Below are positions 1-9,300 of a stretch of DNA of 53,943 nt, piece by piece. Made by a program: the position numbers and the translations under genes. Location of the stretch: the NCBI GenBank assembly GCA_021810145.1, contig JAJZJL010000013.1, positions 1 through 53,943 of the forward strand, read 5' to 3'. The stretch comes from Planctomycetota bacterium (lineage in GTDB: Bacteria; Planctomycetota; Phycisphaerae; WQYP01). The first letter of the stretch is position 1; every line of letters begins with the position of its first letter. The notes below the pieces were generated by a model. It made no database searches. It was not told the origin of the DNA and was given only the letters and a program-made list of their open reading frames with translations.

Positions 1-330
1 AGCTTTGGTTCCATCCGAGCCATGGCACAGCGCCTTTGGGAGAGCATTCGCAATGTCCTGATCCCACTGGAGGCTCTGGACATTGCCGCCGCCGCATGTA
101 TTCAAATCCGGTTGAATTCTTCCTGAACGGCGTACTGTAGTGCATGCTCCCGATAAGATCGTCCATCCCTCACCCCGCCGAATCCGCCCCGTTCGCCCCC
201 GTGGAACTCGCGTGCCCTATCACGACGAGCGTCGGTCTGCTGCGCTATGCCGGAGCCCACGGCGGCAACCGGCCACGGCCACGGCTACCTTGGCGTAGCA
301 TTCGTCACGGCTGGCATTTTCTTTATTTTC
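1..330. other. Window edge, no confident gene
   Basis: A reading frame open from base 1 ends with a stop at 124-126, so it could be the last 41 codons of a truncated gene, but its product resembles nothing I recognise. The rest up to the promoter at 331 shows no supported gene. Short overlapping frames on both strands lack ribosome binding sites. Confidence 0.3.
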
Positions 331-359
331 TTTACAATTATCTGGACGCGCTGTATAAA
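331..359 (+). promoter_or_regulatory. Sigma70-type promoter of the PEP-CTERM gene
   Basis: TTTACA at 331-336 and TATAAA at 354-359 are separated by exactly 17 bases, each one mismatch from consensus. Transcription would start near 366, giving an untranslated leader of about 148 bases before the ATG at 514. It also argues that the true start is not the in-frame ATG at 247, which lies upstream of the promoter. Confidence 0.6.
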
Positions 360-491
360 TCCACCATTGATCCAATGCGCGGTGTGTAGCCAAGTGGTAA
401 ATTGGCCAGGCATCGGGCAACGATTCCCGGTTGGGAACAGCGCATCTGGGGAGAGATTGCATAGAAATATTCGTGGCCAGCGCGGTCGGCG

Positions 492-509
492 CATTATTTT
501 CTCGGAGGT
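492..509 (+). promoter_or_regulatory. Leader/RBS element shared with the pseudopilin gene
   Basis: The motif CATTATTTTCTCGGAGGT ends in a strong GGAGG ribosome binding site 5 bases before the ATG at 514. Nearly the same string (one base shorter) precedes the pseudopilin gene at 24683-24699. Function beyond ribosome binding is unknown. Confidence 0.45.
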
Positions 510-513
510 TACA

Positions 514-2193
514 ATGAACAGAAAACAATTATCAGCAGTAACGGCCTCGTGCATCGCACTGGCGGTTTCGTCGGGCGCATCATTTGGCGTCAATGTTCTT
601 CAGAACTTTTCGGGTGGTTATGGGGGGGGCGGGAGTCAAAATCCGCTGGAACCGCCAGACACCAACGGCGCGGCGGGCTACAGTGGGTCCACTGAGTACG
701 TCACGGAAATGATTAACGGCTTCTATGGCGTGTACAGCCCCACGGGAACTGCAAGCACGCAAGAGAGCATGGGGGCCTTCTGGGCTGGTGCGGCCGGGTA
801 TTCGGCTTTGGGCGGTCTGGTAAACGATGCCGGCACCGGAACTTTCTCGATAACTGGATCAAGTGGCGGCTACGACACACATTCGAAGCTTTCACTTTTA
901 TTCACGGATCCCAGGATTGTGTATGATCCAACAAGCTCTCGCTGGTACGCCAGCACTCTCGCACTCACTGAAGCAACAAATACCACCACCAAAAAGAATT
1001 ATATTCTTTCAAGTTCCTTTCTGGTCGGCGAATCCAACACCTCCAACCCCAATAATCCATGGACTGGTTACGTAATCCCAGCCCAGCCGACATCAGTCGG
1101 GACATACACACCGCCACCCGGATCTTCGGGCAGCAAGGCCCCGGTCTATGCCTGGGCTGATTTTGATACACTGGGCGTCAATGGCGGCAATGTTTACATC
1201 AATGGCAACATGTATTACTCACCGAATCCATCCAATGGCAGTTATTACGCTGGATTTCAAGGGGCCACTGGAACCTCTAATATTCTGGTGATTCCGAAGG
1301 CTTCATTTACGGCACCGAAGCTTTCCAACGGGTCCTACCGGCTGTTCACCAACGTGCCAGGTTTCACGAATCAGGCTGCCCAGAATTTTGCCGGTAGCAC
1401 TACCACTGGCTATTTATACGGAATAAATGGCAACGGCAACCAATTGGTGCAGACAACAATCATTGGCACTTCTGCTGGTAATTACGTGCTTCAGCAGGGC
1501 ACCGGTTCGATCGTGACACTCTCAGTGGGCAACGGAAATTTACCGACCACCGCCGCCAGTCAACCAGGGTTACCAGCATCAGTTGATACCGGAGACACCC
1601 GCCTGTCATCCAACTTCACCACGGCAGACGGATACGTCTGGGGAACACAAATGGTCGCCAATCCATCCAATACCGCGTTGGACGCCATTAGATGGTTTGC
1701 CATTAACCCTGTATCAAATACCATTCTCGCACAGGGAATCATAACCGATCCGGCGAACTCACTGTACTACGGATCGATTGCAGTGAGCAAGGATGGTGCG
1801 GTTGTCATTGACTTTAATGAGAGCAGCTCGTCGCAAAACATTAGCTCGTACATACTCACGGGCACATTCAATGGGACCAAGGTGACCATGGGTGCCACAC
1901 CCCAATTATTAAATGCTGGAACAGGGGTTTACAACCCCGGTGGCGGCACATCAGCGGGGCGCTGGGGCGACTATAGCACCATCGAGGTCGATCCGAACAA
2001 CCCCAATAATTTCTGGATATTCCAAGAGTTGCCCAGCGGGAGCAGCTCTACGCAATGGACTACGAAAATTACCGAAATCGACCCGCCGGGAGGAATCGGC
2101 GTTGCCGTACCCGAACCCGGTGTTTTACCCCTGTTGTTCTTGGGCGCAGCCCCATTGCTGCTGACATTACGCCGGCGGAAGGCCGGTACTTAA
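514..2193 (+). CDS. PEP-CTERM sorted secreted protein, propeller-like
   Basis: A 559-residue exported protein. Residues 1-25 form a signal peptide (MNRKQ, then a hydrophobic stretch ending near ASFG). The C-terminus is a PEP-CTERM sorting signal: VPEP at about 532-535, a hydrophobic segment, then the basic tail LRRRKAGT. Such proteins are processed by an exosortase, which is not in this window. The body is rich in Gly, Ser, Thr and Asn, with a PPDTNGAAG-type start, a DPRIVYDP motif and an RWGDYSTIEVDP motif near the end. These occur in secreted proteins with a beta-propeller-like fold; that fold is my inference. The ATG at 514 is chosen for its GGAGG site and because the promoter at 331 lies downstream of the longer frame's start. 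The substrate or partner is unknown; a surface or matrix role is likely. Confidence 0.8.
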   Translation: MNRKQLSAVTASCIALAVSSGASFGVNVLQNFSGGYGGGGSQNPLEPPDTNGAAGYSGSTEYVTEMINGFYGVYSPTGTASTQESMGAFWAGAAGYSALGGLVNDAGTGTFSITGSSGGYDTHSKLSLLFTDPRIVYDPTSSRWYASTLALTEATNTTTKKNYILSSSFLVGESNTSNPNNPWTGYVIPAQPTSVGTYTPPPGSSGSKAPVYAWADFDTLGVNGGNVYINGNMYYSPNPSNGSYYAGFQGATGTSNILVIPKASFTAPKLSNGSYRLFTNVPGFTNQAAQNFAGSTTTGYLYGINGNGNQLVQTTIIGTSAGNYVLQQGTGSIVTLSVGNGNLPTTAASQPGLPASVDTGDTRLSSNFTTADGYVWGTQMVANPSNTALDAIRWFAINPVSNTILAQGIITDPANSLYYGSIAVSKDGAVVIDFNESSSSQNISSYILTGTFNGTKVTMGATPQLLNAGTGVYNPGGGTSAGRWGDYSTIEVDPNNPNNFWIFQELPSGSSSTQWTTKITEIDPPGGIGVAVPEPGVLPLLFLGAAPLLLTLRRRKAGT

Positions 2194-2280
2194 TTTGCGG
2201 TTTTTGTCCCCTCCGGGACCGGAAATAATTACGAAATTCTCCGTTGGAACGGCAATTTTTCCATGAGTCACTGCCACGAA

Positions 2281-2500
2281 GTTCTACCGCCGCCATAGGC
2301 GGCGGCTATATGGTAACGCCAAAACCATCTCACATAGCCGCCAGCTACGCTGGCGGTGCGGTATGGGACAACATAACACCCCCGGGATTGACCCACGGCG
2401 GCCACGGTGTGCTTCCGCCACATTCCGGGTGCCAATGCGCATGCTGTGCAATTGTGCCCGTCCCCATTGTTCCACCGCCGCCATAGGCGGCGGCTATGTG
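2281..2500. repeat. REP-palindrome array, left of RAYT
   Basis: Three GC-rich palindromes lie here: CCGCCGCCATAGGCGGCGG at 2287-2305 and again at 2475-2493, and CCGCCAGCTACGCTGGCGG at 2338-2356. Each hairpin carries the tag CATAG or TATAG on its 5' side. The first type reads on the minus strand and the second on the plus strand, so the first two stand head to head about 32 bases apart, like a BIME. The roughly 120-base spacer after 2356 (ACCCACGGCGGCCACGGTGTGC and on) is repeated almost unchanged at 3217-3300. The element ends exactly where the decayed transposase frame ends. Confidence 0.85.
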
Positions 2501-3102
2501 GGCGGAGGCGTGATCCAGGGGAATGGATCGTTGGGGATATTTCGCCGAACATTATGATTCACGATATAGTCTCGCGCGGCGCGAACGGCTTGCCAATCAA
2601 ATAAAAATACGCGCCAGAAGCCGGCAGTTCACTATGTTTCGCCCGTGCGCTGATTTGCGGAATTGATAGCGCGGCTGGATTTACCTTTGACTCGCCCGAT
2701 TAATGTGCTGACATTTTCAGTGTTGGCTGCCAACAGCAGATGCAGGTGTTCGCATTCAATAGCCGCCGCATAGATCGTCCATTGTGATGCGGACTTGCCA
2801 CCCACCATGCCAACCTTCGGGCCGCCCGGAATGATGTCAGCGATCGTATCCGCGGCCAGAAGAATATCCCGTTTGGTTAAATGCCTTGCCGTTCCACGTG
2901 CGCTATTTACCGCGGCAAGACGCATTATGTCGTCGGCAATATTCAGGCGATGACCTCGCTTTATGAGCCTGCCATAGAAATCCAGCAGCGGTGACCAGTG
3001 GCCGCGTTTATCGCCGGGCAGCCAGGACATGTAGGTTGTCCATACAACGTGAATAGCGCGGGTGCGCGAATTGGACTGCGAAAATTGTGCGTCGGCCATC
3101 AT
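2494..3102 (-). pseudogene. RAYT (REP-associated tyrosine transposase), interrupted
   Basis: This encodes a Y1/HUH transposase of the RAYT group, the class that mobilises REP palindromes through single-stranded DNA. The N-terminal part shows a YMSWLPGDKRGHW motif, matching the TWLPGDPRG motif of planctomycetal RAYTs. The metal-binding HUH-type motif follows as CEHLHLLL, then the KGKSSRAIN helix. Translation then meets two consecutive stops, TAG at 2634-2632 and TGA at 2631-2629. The same frame continues for 44 more codons with GFWRVFLFD...ARDYIVNHNV. This matches the family C-terminus, where the Tyr of DYIxxNPV is the nucleophile, so the stops cut the HUH motif from the tyrosine. I start at the ATG at 3102; another ATG follows at 3099 and a GTG lies at 3114 inside the REP. 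It is probably a pseudogene, though readthrough cannot be excluded. Confidence 0.75.
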
Positions 3103-3103
3103 A

Positions 3104-3373
3104 TTCAATTCCACCGCCGCCAGAGGCGGCGGCTATGTGGGGCAACGCGAAACTGTAATCATATAGCCGCCAGCTATGCTGGCGGTGCAATATATGACCA
3201 CAGAACGCCGCCGCGATTTACCCACGGCGGCCACGGTGTGCTGCCGCCACATTCCCGGGTGCCAATGCGCGTGCCGCGCAATTGTGCCCGTCCCACAGTT
3301 CCACCGCCGCCAGAGGCGGCGGCTATGTGGCAATGCCAAAACCATCATCACATAGCCACCAGCTATGCTGGCG
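3104..3373. repeat. REP-palindrome array, right of RAYT
   Basis: Four palindromes: CCGCCGCCAGAGGCGGCGG at 3114-3132 and 3304-3322, CCGCCAGCTATGCTGGCGG at 3167-3185, and a degenerate copy at 3356-3373. The order and tags (CATAG/TATAG) are the same as in the left array, so arrays and spacers form direct repeats of roughly 190-215 bases. The last palindrome touches the stop codon of the large exoprotein gene (3376-3374), so it could act as its 3' stem-loop or terminator. No comparable copies were seen elsewhere in the window. Confidence 0.85.
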
Positions 3374-6300
3374 TTACTCTGCCGTTGGGCCGGCGGGCAG
3401 CAGTTGGGCCGGGGCAATCTCGGACATAAAATCGCTAAACGGCATGCCATCGGGAGCCAGAGGCTTGAAGAATTTAACTTCAATTGCCTGGAACTCGCTG
3501 GGGGTAATGCCCATCTGATAAATGGCCTCATTGAGTTGTTGCAGCAACGCCAGATAGTAAGCAGACTGCTTAAATATCTTGCTTTGCGCCCGGTTGTGAT
3601 CCACAAATTGCAGGAATGTGTCATTGGCCGCAGATGCACCAAGCGAATCCTGATACAGACTGTATGCCAGAGAGAGCGTATTGTGGATGTCCTTATGCCG
3701 ACCCGCCACTTCATACCAGGTTGGCCGGGTGAACCAGCCACTGGGCTTATAAGGCGAGTAATTGGCCGGCACTTCAAAGCTGAAGAGCTTGTGATACACA
3801 TTCAAGAATTGCTGCAGCGAATCAGGAGTCAACTGACTCGCTGGCAGTTGCGCTTGCGCGCCAGCCGCACCGTACATACTATTTTCATAAACCGTGGCCC
3901 CCATCATTCCGGCGAGAATTTGCCGGGCGCTGGAATTAGCGGCGTTTACGCCCACACCATGCAGGATCGACTGATCCCATGAATTTACCGCAGGCGGCGC
4001 AATAACGGGGTATTGCACGGTTGGCAGTTTTTGCGGGACAACCGGTGCCACGTTCTGGGTATAAATCTGCACAAGCTGGGCCACGGGGCCATTCGCGCTA
4101 AGCACAAGAACGGTGCCATTGTAAACCGCCATGCTGGGCGTAATTGGCCGACCTGCAAATTCTGTTCCGGCACCGAAGAAGCTGATCGTGTACGGAGCCG
4201 GCACAGAACCGGAATCCGAAACGCTTGCGAAGCGCGGCGGATTGCCCGTACCCGAGGTTGTAACGGTTCCGGTGAAGGTAATGGGACCGTTGGCTATAAA
4301 TTGCGTGCCATCCGTGGCCGGGGAAACGCCGGAGTCCAATGAGCCAAAGCTGGTCAAAATGGCACCGGGCTGCCGCAATAGAATGTCAATTGTATTGGCC
4401 GATACATTAAGATTCCCCAGCGAATTAAGATCACCAATCGTCGCGGTATCACCGGCCGCGGTTCCCGCTGCGATAGTCAGGGATCCCAAAGCTGTGTACC
4501 GTTCGTTTGGTCCCATGGTTATGCTGCCATTGGGAGCTGAGATCACAACGGATCGGCTGCTGCTGATGGATGCAACACTGGGTACAACGCTGCGGCCAGC
4601 AGGCGACAGATCAATATTTCCGTTGGTGGAAGTCAGATTTCCATTAATCGCCAGCACGCCATCGGGGCGATAATCACCGGCACCGGCACCGCCGAGGAAT
4701 GTTCCGCTGTTGGGTTGCAGCGAAATATTATTCATTGTCGTGATGGCACCGTTGACGGTTACACCGCCGGTAGTGGCACCAGATCCGGTACCGGCCGTTG
4801 CGGTAACGCTATCCAAGGCGGAGGATTGCCCCAAAGATCCATTGAATACAATTCCTCCGGTTAGCGTGTTGACCACCAATGCAAAATCACCGTTCATGGT
4901 TCCCAATGCCAATGCACCAAGGGAATTAATGGTTAAATTGGCATCGGGTCCGGTGGTACCGGTATAGGTTCCCGTGAAGGCCAGGCTGCCGGCAAGATTG
5001 ACTGTACCGGTGGGTGTGCCGGGGTTAAACGTGACATCAACTGGGCTGGTATCGCCGCTGAGGGCAAACGCCAGACTGCCGTTGGACGTTTGTGTGAGAT
5101 TTCCGGCTGCGGTCAATGTAATGGCACCGGGCGTTCCACCATTTACCGGGCCATTTACCGGACCGGAACTGTTAAATGTGTCGGTGCCGGCAAGAGTGAG
5201 TGTTCCCAGCGAATCAAGGGTTATGGTTCCGCCATTATCAGTGGTTGCAGAACCGGAGTTTACAGTTGTGCCGTTGAGTTCAATGTTTCCATTGCCGCCG
5301 GTTTGCGTCTGGATCAGGATATTTCCGCCGCCCGCAGCGGCAGACGAATCCAGCGTAATGGCACCCAGGGACAGCAGCCCGGTCAGGTTCTGCAGGGTGA
5401 TGGCACCGCCACCGGAGGTAATATTGCCCGCTGACAGATTCAGGCCGTTGTAACCGGTTAACGTGATCGAACCGCCCGGAGTACCGGAAGTATTAATCGC
5501 GATTCCCGGATCGCCCGCGGTATTGATGTTGACGGTACCGGTGCCGGAATTCAGCACGACATTACCGCCCGTACTGCCGGCATTGGTGGTACTTGTGTTG
5601 ATATAGCCGGTGCCGGCGGTACTGGTATTGCTGCCGATGGTGATGTTGCCGCCGGTGGTACCGGCCTGACCGATGGTCTGGATGGTAACGTCGCCACCAT
5701 TGCCGGTGGTGCTGGAGGTGTCAATGGCACCCGTGATGTTGATATTGTGGGCTGTGCCGGCAACTGCCGAGGATTCCAAGGTTACCGAACCGGGACCTGT
5801 CGGGCTGGGGGTTACTGCACCAGCTCCACCGGTAATAAGCGATTCACCAGCCGGACTCATGACAATGCCGCCACTGTTGCCGGTGGAGGCGATGGATTCA
5901 ATGGTAATGGAACCATTGGAGGTTGTTCCGCTGGTGTCGATGGTGCCGGCGGTTGCTCCGGTACCAAACAAGCCAAGCTGAATATTGCCACCGCTTGAGG
6001 CATCCGCCAGGAAGTTTCCGCCGCCGGTATTGACATTCAGGCCAACATCAATGGCGTAAGCACCGGAGGCGTAGGCTTGGGAGGAAGTCAAACTAACGTC
6101 CAGGGGCTGTGCCGTGGTCGTACCGGAAGCCACACCCGTGAGCGAACCGGTCAGGGTAATTTCACCGCCAGCGTTGATGATAAACGATCCGGTGGAACCG
6201 GTTTCCTCAACCAGCGTGGTTCCGCTGAATGTTTGCGCACCGCTGGTGGTTGATACAAAGTTCCCGCCGCCGGAATACAACTGAATTTGTCCGCTGGTAT

Positions 6301-9300
6301 CGGTAACGCTCAATGAAGATAGTGCATTACTGCCGGTGGCAAAGGTAAAGTTCGGTCCGAACACGATATTGCCGGTATTATCAACAACGGTCAGTCCGGC
6401 GGTTACGCCGGGTGCGGTGCTGATGGAAGGCGCGGTGCCACTGCCGTTAAGCTGGATTGTCCCGGAGCCGGATTCTGTCAGGGTGGTCGGGGCGTAGAGC
6501 ACGATATTGGAGTTGTAAATCTGCCCGTTTCCGCTGGTGGTCAGACTCACCGGTGTACTGGAGCCGGGAACACCGAAGTCAACTTCGCTTCCGGAGAAGA
6601 AGAGCCCGCCCGGAGCACCGGCATTTCCCCCACCAGCGATTCCACCCTGGCCATTGCCGACCCCGCCGGAACTCGTGCCGCCCGGTGCGGTCCCGCGACC
6701 AAAACCGATGAGCGATGCGAGTTGGATTCCATCTGTAAAAGTTGTCCCGCTGAAGGTTGGTGTTCCGGTCAAAGCCACGCCGCCGCCGGAATAGCCACCG
6801 TTCGCTCCGCCGCCACCGCCGACGTTAAGGGTTTTGGGAGAAGCGGTCAATGCTACGGTGTATCCACCGCCACCACCAAAGCTGGCGTTAACGGTTCCTG
6901 ATTGCAATGAGGTAAATACGTTGCTGCCAGCAAAAATGATTTTTCCAGCACCGGAGTCCAAGGCAATTGCTCCACCGCCATTACCGCTGGCGGTCAGCGT
7001 AGCGCCGCTGATGCTGACATTGCCGCTGCCGGCAATCAAAATAGCACCACCACCGCCCGACCCGCCACCGGAAGTGTTAATGATGCTGCCACTGCCGAGG
7101 TTCACCGGGCCGCTGGTACCGGAGGCGGTGGAGAAAATGGCCACGCCGCCGCCACCACCGTAAGCACTGCTGGAATTAATATCCGCATGAAGTGCCGTAA
7201 TGTATCCGCCGGAGGCAATGGATATGCCGCCACCACCGCCGTGACCGTTGTTGATGCCACCCATGGCGGCCACGCCGCCGGAGATAATATCGACGCCGGC
7301 ACCGCCGTAAATATCAACTCCGCCAGCCCCGCCGGTCCCAGAGGACCCGGGGGACCCGCCGAACCCGCTGACATTCACCGCATAAGCGGCAGATGAAGTC
7401 ATATCCACCGTCACCACGCCGTAGGGTGCGTAAATCGCCACAATACCGCCATTAGCAGTCTGGCTGGAGGCATCCAGAAGTGCCGGATCGCCGGAAATAC
7501 CATTGCCGATGGTTACCCCTGGGCTGGAGGTGCTGATTGATGTCCCGGTACCGACGTTCTGTATTGTGATCTTGCCTGCGGAACCTGATGACGTCGACGA
7601 GACAACGCCGTTAACTGTAATCCCCCCCGGGTTAGCGGTTGTGGCCGAGGCGTAGCTTCCATTGAGCACCGCTTCTGAGAAGATGCTTATCGATCCGCCG
7701 GACGATGCAATAATGTGTTGCATACGAGTATCGGAAACGCCTGTGGACACGTTCCCGGCATTGCCGATGGTCGAATACGAACCAATGGCAATTGCGCCGG
7801 GCTGCGAGGTTGCTGAACCGCCGGACTTGAGATTGGCAAAATCACCAATGCTTACCGCGCCGGCATTTCCAGACAAACCGGACAATCCGGTTGCGCTCGG
7901 TGCGACTAATGAGGAAGTGTTTACAAAGGTGCTGTTGGAGGCCACCCCCGCAATTTCGGCCAGTGCATCGGTCATGGCACTGGTATTGGCGTCATCGGTC
8001 GGGGAAGCGACAGATTCCACAATCAGCGGTACCAGATTGGCCGCAGCGGCACCAGCAGAAATTCCCATATATCCGCCCACGCTGACATTGCCGGAACTGC
8101 CGAGATAGTTGCCGGAAACAATAATCGCCTGAATATTGGACGTGATGAAGCTTTCCGTGGCGGTCTGGGTCGGATTGCTTAAATTAAAGGTAATATTGCC
8201 GCTGGTAAACCCGGCGGTCGGATCCAAGCTTAACGAAGCCACGGTAACGAACCCGCCGTGGAACTTGGCTCCCTCGTCAAAGGTAAGGTTGCCTGCGTTT
8301 CCGGTGGTGCCGACAGATGCGACGCCGAGGGAACCTCCATCGGTTGACAAAAATACTGATTGACCAAAATGAATGTTACCCGCGGCTCCGTTGGAATTCA
8401 TAGCCAAAACAGAAATCGGCGAACCGAACGTCGCAACGGTATAACCACCGTTACTCAGGAATCCATCAGGCGGTTGAAAAAGCGAGGATACGGTCGCCGG
8501 GGAGGGACCATCGATAAAGATGTTCCCCCCCTGTGTGGCGCTGACCGAGAAGCCAGAATCCGGTACGTTGAAGCCGCCAGCGGACGCGTAAATTGCCTGC
8601 ACGGGAACAATGGCGCCAAAGGTCTGGCCGCTGAAAGCATAGGTTGTTGCGCTGCTGAGGCTGTAGTTCACACCATCCATGGTGTAACCGGTTCCAGAAC
8701 TGCCGCTGGCAAAGGTGATGGAGCTGCCATCGATGTTGATGGCGTTATTGGGGTTTCCGTTAATGGTCGCGGGGGCGGCGGAAGTCATTGCAAGGGGATC
8801 TTCCCAATTCGCACCGGCACTGTACCAGGGGCCGTAAGCGTAGGCCTCCATATCAATGTTACCGGTAGTTGAATTCAGGAGAACGGCACCGGTATGGATC
8901 GCGGGATTGCTGCCGTAGGTAACAACGTTGGCGCTGACGATCGCACCTTGCAGGTACATGTTGCCGGTGGTTGTCCCGACAAAAATACCCCCTACTTTGC
9001 TAACTTGAAAAGCCGGATACGAAATATCAAATACCGGATCATTAACCACAACTGCGGGGCCGGTGCCAAGTTGGAGCTGGCCGATGGCGGTACCGGGAGT
9101 CATCGAGAAATTTCCGGTAGCCGAAGGAAGAGTCAGGCCCGAGGCGATGAAATCCTGCGTTGGTAATTGGGAACCGGCGATTGCGATCCAGTTTTGCAGC
9201 GCAACGTTCTGGCCCAATCCATAATTGTAACTAATACTTCCCGCTGTGGTAATGGTAATCAGATTGTCCAGGTTCGGAGCAATTCCATCCACCTCGCCAT

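Noticed and set aside
373..445. tRNA-like stretch GTGTAGCCAAGTGGTAAA in the leader of the first gene
   Set aside because: The D-arm resembles a tRNA, but there is no matching acceptor stem, T-arm or anticodon arm of correct size.
2281..3373. CRISPR-like array
   Set aside because: The repeats are palindromic REP units with a conserved, not variable, spacer, and no cas gene is near.
3374..4200. CDI toxin at the end of the exoprotein
   Set aside because: No VENN-type boundary, no known nuclease motif and no small immunity gene downstream; the next DNA is the REP array.
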